Assembly: GCF_010093535.1 (NCBI RefSeq)
Contig: NW_022985167.1
Location: 1,929,522 to 1,993,521, forward strand
Source: Lindgomyces ingoldianus
Taxonomy: Eukaryota > Ascomycota > Dothideomycetes > Pleosporales > Lindgomycetaceae
Reading direction: 5' to 3'
DNA length: 64,000 bases
Below are positions 1-13,056 of the stretch, piece by piece. Position 1 is the stretch's first letter; each line of letters opens with the position of its first letter. Under the pieces are notes generated by a model. That model was not told the DNA's origin. It was given only the letters and a program-made list of their open reading frames with translations, and made no database searches. The position numbers and the translations under genes were made by a program.

Positions 1-682
1 TGTGTTAACTTTATTCTTAGACAAGTGTGTTAAGTGTGTAAAAAAGTATAATAAGTGCAACACCTTTATTTCTAATGCTGTGTAAGATTAGTTAAAGAAG
101 AAGAGAAAAACACTTCTATAAAAAGCTATAGCTATAAAAGCCTAGAAGTAAAAGCTTAAAGAAGAGATGTTATATTAAGTTTAGGCAACTTTAGAGGCAA
201 CAGCTAGGGAGCGTTTTAAGTAGGATTATATCTAAAAATTACTAAATTTATTAGAGGCTTAATGTGTAAAGTACTTAAAAAAAAACCTTTTTTTCTTAAA
301 TAAAATAAAAGCTTTTAAAGCTAAAGTAAAAAGTTACTTTTTTTTATAGCCCTTATTAGCTAGGACTTGTCTTTAAAAGCTGCTGCTATCTAGTAATAAC
401 ATAGCTATTTTTTTTTAATATAAGTGCCTTATTACCTAGCTAGTTTCTTTTAGATAAGCTTAAAAGTACTTTTATACTAATAGCTGCGCGTTCTATAAAT
501 TCTTAGCTAGTTTTTATATATTTTTACTAGTAAGCTACTTTTTTTATTTTACTAAAAATTTCTTTTTATTTTTTTAATTACTTATAATATGCTTAACTTT
601 ATATTCTGTTTCCTTATCTTTTTATTTTTATGTAGATAAAAGAATTTCTTTAGAAGCTATCTTTAACTTAAAGATGTAGAAC
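1..682 (-). pseudogene. 3' end of gypsy pol with degraded chromodomain
   Basis: The minus-strand translation with stops ignored has a chromodomain-like block at about 605 down to 484: EYKVKHII, then KKKFLVK*K, then a degraded W-E-P region and NAQ-like end. This matches the pattern E-V-E-x-I, K-Y-L-V-K-W-K-G-Y, T-W-E-P-x-x-N-L. Such C-terminal chromodomains steer integration of chromoviruses into heterochromatin. The remaining 1-480 is AT-rich 3' sequence of the same element with no other recognisable domain. Confidence 0.65.
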
Positions 683-684
683 TA

Positions 685-2530
685 ACGTACTTCATAGGCG
701 AGTCGCTCACACACCCGAGTCGCTTACTTTTGCCAAGACCCCACCCTAACAAACTCTATTATAGCCTATAACAACCCGCTCTAGCACTATATAGTACAGT
801 ACAGCCTAGAATATTATTTAAATACTACTTCTGCTTCTTACTTACACATTTGCGCGTTATGCCTAGTCTAATTGCACTATCTGCAGCGCCTTTAGAATAG
901 CTTACTTACTTTAGCTTACACCTGCTTTTTTGCCTTCTTTCTATTACTGCGCGCTCTAAACTTCTTTAAAGCTGTTAAGTGTAGGCTTTTTTAAATTATT
1001 AAGGTTTTTTTTACCTTAATCTACTTTTTTTTATGTAATTTATATTATATAGCAGCCTTATTAGCTACTTAAAGCTTAGTAATTTCTTATTACACTAACA
1101 CTAGCTTATGCGTAATTATTACTACCCCTTTTAAGACTTTTTTAAACACCTTAACTATAAAAGTTAGTAAACTATTTATATACTTTTAAATTTTTATCTT
1201 TATAAGCATTAATTATAACCTAAGTTCTAAAGTAGTGCTTAGGGTTTACAACTACTAGGGCTTATTATATATAAGTAGTAGTAGTAATAGAGTGCGCAAC
1301 TTTACATTAAGGCCTATTATAACTTATTATAGGTTAAAAAGAACTAATCTAGCGCCTTAAAACCCTCCTTAGATATTACTAAAAGTAATTATAGCATTAT
1401 AAGCTACTTTAAAGCATAGTAAGAACTTTATTTTTATAATATAAGTAATCTAGTTGCGCATAAGGTTTTTAGCTTAGCGCTTATATACTTTCTTTAAAAA
1501 AGTAAAACAACCTACATTAAGTAGCTATAAAAAGTGTAATAAGTAAAAAGGCATGTAGATAGTAATAATTTTATTATCTTTATAGTATTACTAGAAATAA
1601 AGTAAGTTATAGCTTTTATAGCTGTTAATAACTAGCAGATAGTAGCTGCTAACAGTATGCTTTTTTATATGCATGTTAAAGTGCTTTAACTAGTCTAAAC
1701 TAAGCTAATTAGTAGTCTAGCTACACTTAAAAATTATAATAACCTAATTCTAAAGTAGATTTTCCTTTTTATACTAGTTTAAAAAGTAGTTGCTACCTTA
1801 GAAAATAATAAAAAGCAGAATAGCCTACCCTTTAGCATTAATGCCCTAGATAGCTGTTGTCTACTCCTAGTTGCCTAGCTAGACTGCTTTTAGCTGTCCT
1901 TATCTCTCTAAACCTGTAACAACTGCTCTAGTAGATATCTAGCCTATTATAAACCCTATTTTATTAAAGTTGTACGTGTTGTTATTCTAGATGCTATACT
2001 TAGCTTTAATATTCTTTATAAGGTTAAACTAGCTTTAAATTACTATAGGATTTTTATAAAAAGCTTTTTTATAGTTATACTTACACTTAAACTTTACTTT
2101 AAGCTTTAGGTAACACTTAACAAACATATTAGGCTAGTTTATGCTTAGCGCGTAAAGAATTAGCTATATTAGCCATAGCTGCTAGCTAGGGGGGAAATCC
2201 TTGCACATCTAGCTTAAGTATGTGCTAAATAATTACCTGCTTTTTGTTATTATCTAGCTTCTATAAGTTAGCTGTATAATTAGCTTAAAAAGGTTGTCTA
2301 GCACGTTAGTTGCTTATTATCTTTTAAAGGACTCTGTAGATAGCTGCAGTGCGTTAGTTAGAAAGTATTGCGTTTTATTTAAAAGCCTAAAGTGTAAGCT
2401 GCATCTAACATTTTTTTAACACATTTAAGTAGTGTTATTAGAAATACATTAGTGTAGGAAAGGTAGTGTAGTAGGGTCTTAGCAAAAGTAAGCAACTTAG
2501 GTGTGTGAGCAACTCGCCTATGAAGTACGT
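685..2530 (-). mobile_element. pogo/Fot1-like DNA transposon, subfamily 1, full length (1846 bp), RIPed
   Basis: Terminal inverted repeats of about 60 bp start ACGTACTTCATAGGCGAGTC at 685 and end with the complement at 2530, flanked by TA at 683-684 and 2531-2532, the Tc1/mariner-type target duplication. The minus-strand translation shows a helix-turn-helix N-terminal part near 2250-2100, a block like IKAKY near 2000, and a basic C-terminal tail near 1010-900 ending in KLF-stop. Many internal stops. It sits inside the integrase/chromodomain junction of the gypsy element. The same subfamily recurs at 39995, 42081, 50751, 51343 and 52587. Confidence 0.9.
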
Positions 2531-2532
2531 TA

Positions 2533-4196
2533 TAGGTGTATCTTTATATGTAAAGGAAGCTTAAGTTTATAATTATCTTATTAAGTTTATAGAACTTTAT
2601 ATAGTTTTTTTTTTTTTTTACTAGCTTCCTAGAAGGTCTAGGTATCTTAAAGTTCTTAGTATTAAGATATACATAGTCCTCTAGATAAATCTTTAGTTTT
2701 AGTTATTATAATTTATTTATGTATTTTTCTATTATTTCTTTACTAGTTCTAGCTTCTATTACTAACTTTTTATATATATATTATAAATTTATTAGCTAGT
2801 CTATTAATTTCTATAGGTCTGTAGGTTAGTTTCTTTATAGTATAAAGTAAAAGTTATATCTAAAATTAGCTTTATATAGTATCTTTTTTATTATAGCTAA
2901 CTTTACATTGTTAATAGCTAGCTATGCTATTAGAAGCTATTCTACTTAGTTATACTAAGTATAGAAAATGTACTTTCTTAAGTATCTTTCTACTTCTGCA
3001 TTTACTCTCTTAGTCTAGCTGTCTGTTTACAGGTAGTAAGCTGTTAACAGCTTATGTGTTATACCTAAGTGCTTTATTACTGCTTTCTAGAATCTACTAG
3101 TAAATAGCTTATCTTAGTTAAAGATAATAATCTTAAGGCATTTATATACTAATATTACATTTTATTTTAATTTATAAATACATTTTTTAGCTATTATTTT
3201 TTTTTAAGGGCTAAGTGTGCAGATATTTAGTAGTTTTATTAAGTACTACTATAATTATATTACACATCTTTTCTATTCCTAGTTCTTTAGATAGGGGTAA
3301 TTTTATAATAAAGTTTATTATAATTATTATCTATAGTAGCTTTAGTGCCTTAATTAAGTAAAAGTATTTATAAGTTTTATGTCTTTATAAATTATTTTTA
3401 TTATAAGTATTATATTTTCTAAGCACTTTAGTGCATAGTTGCTTTACTTTTAGTATTTATTAAAGTATAGCAGCTTTTAGTTTTTTTTAAAGAGTGCCTA
3501 TTTCTAGGTGCCTAAACATTAAGGATTTATAGTATTTTTAAATTAAGTTTTTCTATCTTTACTTAACAGCTATAAGTATGCAGAGTTTCTTTATAAGTTA
3601 AAGCTTATTATAAATCTATTCTTTATTAGTTTCTTTAAAAAAAAGTAAACTTTTTAGTTTTTTTTTTTTTTATTAAAGTAGTCTAGTCTTTAGCTAAGGG
3701 CGTTAGCCTACTAGTTTTATGCTTCTAGAACGTGCTTAATAATGCAGTTAAACTATGTAAGCTCTATTACTTATTTTATATGCATTAGTAAGAGTTTTTT
3801 TACTATTAGAAACATAACTAAATTTACATAGTTAGTTATAATATAAAAAGGTTTTACTATTCTATGTAGTTTTATAGCCTATACTCTTACAGCATTTAAT
3901 ATTACTTTTAGCTTTTTATTAGGTATGCTGTAACCTGCTTTAGGTCCTAAGAACTTAGCAGAATAGTACGCTACTAGGTGCTATTTTCTGTCTTCTTGTT
4001 TCTAGTAAAACGCAGCTCTACTAGCTTCTAAGAATGCATCTGTGTGGATCTTTATATCTAACTGTAAGTTATACATCCTTAGCACTAGTTTAGCTATTAT
4101 AGCCTGTTTTAACACTATAAATGCTTTATTTATTTATAGGGTCTAGACAAATTTTGTTATTACTTACTTCTTAGTAGTAGCATTTATTAGAGGTAT
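2533..4196 (-). pseudogene. gypsy RNase H and integrase, RIPed
   Basis: Minus strand from 4150: a clear Ty3/gypsy RNase H block (AFIVLKQAIIAKLVLRMYN, then HTDAFLEASRAAFY, then YYSAKFLGPKAGYSIPNKKL) to about 3880. Then integrase sequence at about 3320-3180 (LPLSKELGIEKMCNIIIVVL, then TTKYLHTLALKK). At about 2700-2600 is the C-terminal block DYVYLNTKNFKIPRPSRKL. Stops are scattered throughout. The RNase H is separated from its reverse transcriptase at 10833 by the copia element. Confidence 0.8.
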
Positions 4197-4547
4197 TGTC
4201 AGATTTGCGCACCTACTGTCAAGACAGGAGGAACGCTTGACGAAAGCTGCTACATAGTACGAGCAATAAGCTCGAACAGTATGTTGCTGCAAATTGCAGC
4301 ATTTTGCAGCATGTTGCAGCAGTTTGCAGCAAATTGCAGAAAATTGCAGCATTTTGCAAGCTAGTTGCGCATAGGGCAAGTGCGCAAGGGACTTAGATTA
4401 GTAAAACAAAAAGCTAAGCAACACAAGTAGAGCAGAAAAAGGATTAATAAATAAACATAATTAACACAATTAATTAATTATCCTATACATTATATCTAAA
4501 CCTATTATTTATCTTAGGAAGCCTAGAAATAGTGCTTTAATCTAACA
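4197..4547 (+). repeat. 5' LTR of the copia element (351 bp)
   Basis: TG...CA ends, preceded by target duplication GGTAT at 4192-4196. It contains a run of TTGCAGCA-type units at about 4280-4360. Long minus-strand reading frames here are non-coding. Confidence 0.95.
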
Positions 4548-4579
4548 ATTAAGAGTCTCAGTGCCTCCATTAATACAAA

Positions 4580-5720
4580 ATGGCCACCCAGCCTCCTCGA
4601 GACGCGACAGTCGTCCTTCGAGACCACACCGACTACAGAGCCTGGATGATGCAGCTGCAATCGAGATGTGTAGCGCACAGCATCTGGCCGCAAGTGGATC
4701 CTAAGTTGACCATCCAAATAATCTCCAAACCAAGAGCTCTAGAGATGCCACTAATAGCTAAGTTTTCACCAGCCTCCAACATCAAAACGCCTACGCACAT
4801 AAACAAGCTATTAACAAGCAGTGTTAGAGCCTTTAAAGAAGCTATTAAATACTACAAGATTAAGGCTAACAAGTATAAGAGTAACAGACATAATTATAAA
4901 AAAGAGTAATTAAGCCTTTAATAGATTATTATCTTTATCTAGTTAACAGTTAGCCTACATCTGCAGTGTACAGGCTGTTCTCTAGATTAACTACTTAGAC
5001 AGTAGATTATAAACCTTAAAGCTACAGTAGGCGTTAATAACTAATTTAAACAAGAACATGTGCGCAACTAATATAATACATCCCTAAAGCTGCTAAGAAA
5101 CGCAAGCATATAGAACCTGTAGCTAGCAGAGTATAATTACGCTGCCACAGAAGCAGAGACACAAAATGTTCTAGAAATAACGCAGTTTAATGCTATTACA
5201 AAGGACTTTCTAACTACTATAAATAAAGTTGCCTCTTATTAGTCTACAACTTTTTAAGAAAGCAGATAGTTTACACTAGACATAAATTAAAAAGAAATAA
5301 TAAAGCGCTTTTAAAAACATATAATATTAAATTATCTAATACATATAAGAAAGCATAAAGCTGCCTTTATAACAGATAACTTGTTATACTTTACTAAAAG
5401 TAAGAAAACTACTTAGGGCATAAATAAGAACGCCTGTAGTGCAAAAGTTGTAATATTAAGAAAATAGAGTAAACCTTAACATTAATATTATTAAAAAAAT
5501 AATAAAAAGTTATTTTTAAGCTAGAAACCTACTAAAATAAAAAGCACTAAATGTTCTACATGTAGACACATCTATGCACTAAAGAACTGCTTCTATGTTT
5601 ATCTAGACAGAGCACTAGACTAGTAGATGCTAAATAAAAGAGTTAAAGAGCTTATAGCATTAAAGCGTAAGCATAACTTAGAATTTTAAGGCCTACTAAG
5701 AGGGCAGCGTAGACATAATT
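4580..5720 (+). pseudogene. copia gag with CCHC-like zinc knuckle, degraded
   Basis: An ATG at 4580 opens a frame (MATQPPRDATVVLRDHTDY, then WMMQLQSRC, then WPQVDP) typical of fungal copia gag N-termini. The frame runs to 4906 and then decays into stops. At about 5551-5600 the same element shows KCSTCRHIYALKNCF, a zinc-knuckle-like Cys/His motif. The first 150 bp are GC-rich and almost free of RIP-type changes, in contrast to everything downstream. Confidence 0.75.
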
Positions 5721-8700
5721 TAAAAATACTAATTCTAAAAAGTTTACATACACCTATGCTAGAGATATAAGAAGACTAACTTAAAAGCTAAAAAGTATTA
5801 AGAGTTAAGGCAGCTGCATTGCTAGCTATAGTTAATTTAAACTAGAATAGATATCTACTAAAAGAATTATTTATCCTTAACTTAGGCTTAATATGCTATA
5901 TTATAAATAATCTTAATTAGATCTATAACTATTATTTACTAACACTAGAAGACTTTATTTAGTCTAAAAACTTTTATATATAGATTTAAGGCTATAAATT
6001 AATTACACTAAGCCTAAAGAGTAAGCATAGAACATATAGTTAAGCATACAGTCTTGTACTACATAACGCTGCACTGTGCCTAGACCTGCTATGCAACCTA
6101 GTCTTATTCTACCTACTGCAACAGAAAGGAATCTAGTAGGACACATAAGTAGAGCTAACTGCTTTAAAGGCCTTAGATAGGATAATAATTAGAGATCTTA
6201 TAAAGATCTATAGCTAATAAGTGTTAGAGTACTATCTACTATAAGAGAGCTTATATTATACACATATAATTAACACAAGAACTAAACATAGTTTATAAAA
6301 GGCATTAGTAAAGCTATAGCATAAGCGTCTAGGACACTCTAGACTAGCTACACTTTAACACCTTATATAGTAAGCTAAAAGGGTGTAAATTAAAGAAATT
6401 ACAACAGTCTAATGTAACTTATATAGTAGAGCTAAGATATAACGTACCTAACAGGTTGGCCGGCCACACGGGTTGGCCAGCCACTTTTGCCAAGCCCCCA
6501 CTAAACTCTACCTATCTACATAATGCCTTAACAACAACACTAGATTAAATCTTCTAAAGAACGTTAGATATAGCTTGCTCTTTAGGCTTTTAAATAAGAC
6601 TTAAAACTTTTCTTGCAACGCGCTGCAGCTATCTATAATGTCTCTTACACAACACTAAGCAATTAACGCGCTAGACAGCCTTTATAAGCAGAATGCTAGC
6701 TTAAATTAAGGAATCTAACTAAGCTTAAAAAAGAAGTAGTTGTTAAGTACATACTTAAGCTTAGTACACGCAGATTTTCCTCTAGGCTTACAGCTATAGC
6801 TAATATAGCTAATTCTTTACCTATAGAGCGTAATCTAGGCCAGGTTAGCTTAAACTAGACTAGTATGTAGGTTAAGCACTGCCCTAAGTTTATAATAAAG
6901 TTTAATTATAAGTATAATTATAATAAAGTTTAATTATAAGTATAATTATAAAAGAGCGCTTTATAAAGATCTAGAGGTTATCTAGGGCTAGTTTTACCTA
7001 GTAGCTAACATAAAAGCTAAGTATAGTATCTAGAATAAAGACAGGTATAACTTTAACAAGTTAGACTTTATAATAGGCTAGATATTAACTAGAGCAGTTG
7101 TTACAGCTTTAAAGAGATAAAGACAGCTAAAGGCAATATAGTAAAGTAATAAAAAGTAGATAATAGTTATTTAAGGTATTAACATAACAAGGTAAGCTAT
7201 AAGATTACAGAGCTTTAAGTAGTAAATAAGGCTACTACGCAACATAAATTACATAAAAGGAAGCAGATTTAGGCAAAAGAGACTTTAATAGTTAAGGATA
7301 GAGCTTGTCTAACTGCTTTAAAGAAGTTTAGAGTGCGTAGTAATAGGAAGAAGCTAAAGACGCAGGTGCGCGCTAAAGAAGGTAAGCTAAGTTAAAGGTA
7401 ATGCAGGCAGTGCAATTAGACTAGGCATAACTTGCGTACGTATAAGTAAGTAGCAGAAGTAGACTCTAAATAATATCTTATATTATATTACTCTATACAG
7501 GGCTAAAGTGGGCTGTTTTGCGAGAGAATAGGGTGGTTTTAGTGGGGGCTTGGCAAAAGTGGCCGGCCAACCCGTTAGGTACGTTAATAATAAATTAGCT
7601 GTATACTATAAATTAGCAATAGCAGACTTAGTAAAAGACTATTAATTAATTTCTATGCATATAAAGCATAAAGCATTATAAAAGAGCAGAGTTAAATGCT
7701 AATTACTAATAAGTATTTTAGCCTTTAGTAGGACTTTTACTTTAAAGATAATAAGCTTACTAAATTAATTATTAAAGCTCTTATAATCTTTATCTTTTTT
7801 TTAAAGAACTATTATAACATTACTATAAAAGTTATTAAAGCTAATAACAAGATTACAATAGTAAAACTAGAGGTAGAACGCTAGCTAGTATTACATAAAA
7901 TAACTATTAAGCCTTTAGCACTAGATACACAAGCCTAGAACAGAGGAGCTAAACGCTTAGAGGGTGTAAACAAGGAGAAGTTATAGGCTATGCAACTAGA
8001 TGCTAACCTACTATAGGATGTATAGCCATACATCACTAGAGCCAGCGTATACCTATATAATTAGACGCTAAACTATGCTAATAACTAGAAGACACTATAT
8101 AAGATCTTCTTTACATAAGTAGCTTTAAATAATAAAGTTATTATATTAATTTAAAAGCTAAGCTTTACATATTTAAAAGCTTATAGCTGTAAAGCATTTA
8201 TAATAATTAATAACACACATTAGAATAAATCTAAGCTACAGAGGCTAGACCTAAAGGTGTAGATTAGATATCTAGTTAGGTACTAATTATTAAACATCTA
8301 CTATAAATAGATACTACTACTAGTAAAAGTAATTTATACACATAATGTTATCTTTAATAAACACTTAATCTTTAGTAGTAAGCCTAAAGACCTAATAGAT
8401 AACCTTATACATAACACTATAAAGAAAATTACTATATACATTAGAATAATTAAGCTTCTAACACCTAGTTATTAGCTAAAGATAGAGTTATTCTATAAAA
8501 ATAACACTATAAATAATACATTAAATTTTAATAAAGTAGACCTACTAGGCTACTATTAAGAAAAAAAGATTAAAGATAACTATCTATCTCCTCTAAATAC
8601 TCTGCTACCTGCAGCATTACTTATGCAGTTAATAGCTAGAGCAGCACTAAAGCTAAGCTAAATAAAGTTATTAAAGACTATACTATAGGCTATAGCCTTT

Positions 8701-10427
8701 ATAGCTAGCATAAAATTTAAAAGTGTAAAAAAGCATAGTAGTAAGACACTAGATAAAGTAGCATTAATAAAAATACTATTTAAAAAAAAACACCTTATAA
8801 AAGCTAGCTACTACTTCTACTATTAACTTAAAAGTAACTAAAGAAGCACTCTTTACATAAGATGTTTAAAGCAGTAGAAAGAACGCACCTAGACAGTTAT
8901 TAGATAATAAAATCCTAAATAAAGGTCTAGATAAAGCTACTTAAGGCAGCTAGAGAGCAGATCCTAGATTATATGTAGGTGTACACCTACAAGCTAGACA
9001 AGCACTATAGATTGCAAAGATGTAAGGCGCAACTAGTAGTCTATAGTAATTAATAAAAAAACATTACTACATAAGACACCTATACTGCTACTCTAGTAGA
9101 ACGCTTATTTTAAATGCTAATAGTAATATCTACACGCTTTAACTTAGAGCTTAAATAATATAATGTAACTAACATGTTTATACATGCAGTAATTAACTAT
9201 AATATCTGCATGCAAATGCTAAGAGGCTATTAGAAACTAGGTATAATACTAAAGCTTTAAAAAGCACTATATAGCTTATAAATTTCTTCTCTACTTTAGC
9301 AACACTATTTTATAATAACTTTTAAAGGCCTTAGGTTCTTAGCTATTTTATATAAACTCTACTGCATAACTAAAGCTAGAATATTTATCTTCTTTTACAT
9401 AGACAACCTTATTGTTGCGTACAGGAAAGGCTTTAAAGCAGATGCACAGCGTGTAGTAGACTAGTTATAAGAGAAGTATACCCTAATAAAAGGTAAGGAC
9501 CTATAATAGTTCTTAAAAGTTAAGATTATTAGAGATTAATAGTAATAAATAATTTAGCTATTATAGGCTTTATATATTAATAAGATAGCTAGGCTAGCTA
9601 ACAGAAAGAACCTGCAGCACACTACACCTATAAGTAGGATTAAACTTATGCTGCAATCTAGTTTTGCAACCCTATTAAAAGTAAATTAATATTAGTAGAA
9701 GATTAGATCTCTGCTCTTTACAGCAGTTACTATAAGACTAGACATTGCCTTTGCTACATCACGCCTCACACAGTTTCTTACAAATCCCGCATCTAACCAT
9801 CAGGATGCAGCTGATTGAGTTATCCTGTACCTACATGCGACACAGACGTACGCACTCTAATTAGGAGGAGAAGACTACCTTATAGTAGTAAGTAATATGT
9901 TATTTGTAGATAATACACTAGATAAAAAGAGCTTTTAGGGCTATATTATTTAACTATTTAGCAGATAGATTGCATAGTAAGTAAATAAATAAGATATAGT
10001 TATAATGTTAATAATAAAAGCAGAATTACTTACACTGTTCTAAGTTACTAAGAAAGCTATGTTTATAAAAATGCTTCTTAATAAACTATAAGTTAAGCTG
10101 CTTAATTTAACTATTATAATTTAGTGCAACAACAAGCAGATAATCTAACTAGTAAATAAAAAGATATCTTAACTTTAAACTAAGCTCTAACATGTTAACA
10201 TCTATAACTACTAGCTCTAACAGGAAGTCTCTTAACAAACAATTAAGGTTGTCTATGTCCCCTCTAGTAAGATGCTTGCAGACAGACTTACTAAAGCGCT
10301 TTTAGTTAGCAAATGGCTAAGCTTTCTTCAGCAAATTTAGCTAGTTAACGTCAGAGAGAGGATAGTTAGTCAGGAAGCGGATATAGAAGAGATTAAAGCA
10401 AGAATGGAAGCCCTAGAAGCATACTAA
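5720..10427 (+). pseudogene. copia pol: pre-integrase, integrase, RT, RNase H; RIPed and interrupted
   Basis: Pre-integrase motif HKRLGHSRLATLQHL at about 6320-6360. The integrase continues after the pogo insertion at 7585 and includes a block like NYANN followed by a catalytic-region remnant at about 7900-8110. The RT active-site box is at 9396-9407, reading YIDN where YVDD is expected. RNase H is at about 9720-10200 (DIAFATSRLTQFLTNPAS, later YVPSSKMLADRLTKALL). The frame ends with TAA at 10425-10427. The frame is largely preserved but has many TAG/TAA codons where W or Q is expected, so it is not translatable. Confidence 0.88.
6442..7584 (+). mobile_element. Internally deleted pogo/Fot1-like element, subfamily 2 (1143 bp)
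   Basis: TIRs start ACGTACCTAACAGGTTGGCC and end GGCCAACCCGTTAGGTACGT; TA duplications lie at 6440-6441 and 7585-7586. Read on plus, the N-terminal transposase half is visible to the block FNKLDFIIG near 7070. The sequence then jumps at about 7190 directly to the basic C-terminal tail (LHKRKQI, KTQVRAKEGKLS). The DDE catalytic centre is therefore missing. A 28-bp tandem duplication near 6898-6953 shifts the frame. The deletion junction is the same as in the copy at 13057-14170. It splits the copia pre-integrase region. Confidence 0.9.
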
Positions 10428-10467
10428 GGTTGCGCAATCAGGAACCAGCTTGAAGCATGTCTAAGCT

Positions 10468-10476
10468 AAGGGGGTG
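10468..10476 (+). other. Polypurine tract of the copia element
   Basis: AAGGGGGTG lies directly before the TG of the 3' LTR at 10477. Its position and composition fit the plus-strand priming tract and confirm the element's orientation. Confidence 0.7.
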
Positions 10477-10827
10477 TGTCAGATTTGCGCACCTACTGTC
10501 AAGACAGGAGGAACGCTTGACAAAAGCTGCTACATAGTACAAGCAATAAGCTTGAACAGTATGTTGCTGCAAATTGCAGCATTTTGCAGCATGTTGCAGC
10601 AGTTTGCAGCAAATTGCAGAAAATTGCAGCATTTTGCAAGCTAGTCGCGCATAGGGCAAGTGCGCGAGGGACTTGGATCGGCAAAACAAAAAGCCGAGCA
10701 ACACAAGTAGAGCAGAAAAAGGATTAATAAATAAACACAATTAACACAATTAATTAATCATCCTATACATTATATCTAAACCCATCATTCATCTTAGGAA
10801 GCCTAGAAACAGTGCTTTAATCTAACA
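10477..10827 (+). repeat. 3' LTR of the copia element (351 bp)
   Basis: Near-identical to 4197-4547 apart from transitions. It is followed by target duplication GGTAT at 10828-10832. It contains the same TTGCAGCA-unit run. Confidence 0.95.
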
Positions 10828-10832
10828 GGTAT

Positions 10833-13054
10833 AGTAATTTTTAAATAGTTTTTAATTATTTATCTAATATATCTTAATAGTCTAAGAAATCCCTTAACTT
10901 TTTTAACTATTATAAGTTTTAGCTACTTAAGTACTTTTTATACTTTAGCTAAGTTAATTTTTATTTTTTTACTATTAATTATAAATCTTAAATATTTTAT
11001 TTTAGTAACATAGAATTTATATTTAAAAAGCTATAAGTAAAGTCTGTACTTTTTTAGCTATTCTAAGACTTTTTATACTTTCTATATATAGTCTTTTAGT
11101 GTGTTTTTTAAGTAGATAAGGACATTATCTAGATATACTAGAGTAAAGACATTAAAATATAAATTAAGAGCTATATTAATAATCTACTAGAATGTTACTA
11201 GAGTGTTTATTAAGCTAAACAGCATTACTAGTAATTTAAAAAGTTTTTATAAAGTTCTAAATGCTGTAAGCTACTTATCTTTTTCTTTTATCTTTATTTT
11301 GTTAAATTTATTTTGTATATTAAACTTTATAAAGTACTAAGTTCTTTTTAGTTAGTTTATAATATTTTATATAATTAGTAAAGAAAACTAGTCTTAAATT
11401 ATGTTATTATTTAAGGTTTTATAGTTCTAATAAACTTAGATTTTTTCTCTTTTCTTTTTAGTAAAGACTATAGCTAAAGCTATAAGGCTGTAGCTTTCTT
11501 AGATATAGCTTTATGCTAGCATTTTATTAATATATTTTTATAAGGCTTTTTTTTGTGTTCTTGTTAAAGGGCAAAGCTTATAAGTCTTTAAGTTATAATT
11601 TTTTATTAAGTTAATAGTGTAATTTTAAAGCTAGTGTAGTAGTAGTTCTTTTAAATCTTCTAGTGTCTTAAACATATTCTTATAATCTTTATATTTAAGG
11701 AGAATGCTGCCTTTATTTTAGATTTAGAAAACACTAATTTATTTTATATTCTTATTAGTCTTAATTTTTTTATAAAAGACTTTTTTAAGTTTTTTTTTTA
11801 TTATTCTTACTACTTAGGCTTTAGGCTTTTAATAAGGGAATCTTTAAAGTTTTCTTTTCTTAAGGTAGTAACTACTACTCTGTTTTACTTACTTATAAAC
11901 TAGGCATTAATTATTATAGCATGCTAACTAGGTTATGTGTGCATAGTTATTAGAAGTTTTTATAGTTATAGTTCTCTAGTTAATTGCAAAGTTATGTGTT
12001 CTAAGCTAGTTATAGCCTAGAATTATGTTATACTTACTTTTTAGTAAAAGTATGTTTATAAACCTTTAGTTTTTTATATTTAAAGTTTTAAAGTTTTTTT
12101 TATAAGTTTTTAGGTTAATTTATTTTTTACTATACTTAATTAATAATGTGTTAGTAAAGGTTACCTTAAATAAGTTTTTTTTTCTGTAAAATAGTATGCT
12201 CTATTTATCTACTTAATCTTTATTTATTATAGTAAAGGTGCATCTGCTGTCTACAAGGGCTAGTCTAGGCTATCCTTTATATGTAAAGGTAGTTGTTAGG
12301 CTGTGTCCTACCCCTTATCCTACTGCAACTATTGCTAATATATTATGTTAAACTTCTTTATTTAAAAGAGAGTAAAAGTTAATGTCTTATAAGTTATTAT
12401 TAAACTTATTCTTTTTTTTCTTATAAATTTAATGCTTTTAGTTATAGTAGTTAGCTACTTTACATTTATAATCTTTAACTAAGTAATGTAATATTAAGTA
12501 GTCTTCTTTTTTTACTACTTTTTACTAAAAGTAGTAGAATTTATAGTTGTTTTATTTAGTACACTTTACTTATATTTTTTTTATAAAGAGAGGCTGTCTA
12601 ACAAGTGTAACAGTTTATAGTTTTATAGGCTAAGGCTGTTTCTTACTATAGGCAACTATTATAGTTCTTTTCTTATGTAGGCTACTAGCCTGTCTAGTGT
12701 TTATTGTTCTAATGTTTTACACAGTAACACTGTGTATATTAGTACTAGAAGTATAGACAATTATTAGGTCTATGTAACATGTTAAGAGGACTTTCTTAAG
12801 TCTACTATAAGTATTCTTATGTTTATACTAACTATACAGGGTGCCCTTTCTACTAGTAATTATTAGTGCTATAGGCATTACTTCTGCAGAGAACGCACTG
12901 TTTATAGTTCTATTACATTACTAAAGCTTTTCTAGAGATTGCTAGGCTTAAGAGTAGCATCTTAGGTTTTCTAGGTACTAGTTCTAGTACTTTAAACTTA
13001 GTAGGTTTACCTAGTTTTTCTAGTTTCTAATTTTTAATTTTAATAAAAAATTAC
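10833..13054 (-). pseudogene. gypsy reverse transcriptase and upstream pol, RIPed
   Basis: Minus strand at about 11290-10850 reads AFRTL, then LLVMLFSLINTLVTF, then VFTLVYLDNVLIYLKN, then YKFYVTKIKYLRFIINS. This is the Ty3/gypsy RT palm with the YxDD box as YLDN. 11400-13054 holds upstream pol (N-terminal RT and probably protease), heavily degraded, where I recognise no further motif with confidence. It belongs to the chromodomain element that continues at 4196 and 14171. Confidence 0.75.
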
Positions 13055-13056
13055 TA

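Larger units (their letters stand above)
4197..10827 (+). mobile_element. Ty1/copia LTR retrotransposon, complete with both LTRs (6631 bp)
   Basis: Two 351-bp LTRs (4197-4547 and 10477-10827) start TGTCAGATTTGCGC and end TCTAACA. A 5-bp target duplication GGTAT flanks the element (4192-4196 and 10828-10832), inside the gypsy RT/RNase H junction. Internal order is gag, pre-integrase, integrase, RT, RNase H, typical of copia. A purine-rich tract precedes the 3' LTR. The gag start at 4580-4730 is not RIPed, while the rest is moderately RIPed with C->T stops. A deleted pogo element is inserted at 6442-7584. A solo LTR of the same family lies at 39300-39590. Confidence 0.93.

Noticed and set aside
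4164..4379. 71-codon and, at 10438-10740, 100-codon minus-strand frames as Cys-rich small proteins
   Set aside because: They lie in the LTRs of the copia element; the Cys/Gln pattern comes from the TTGCAGCA run.
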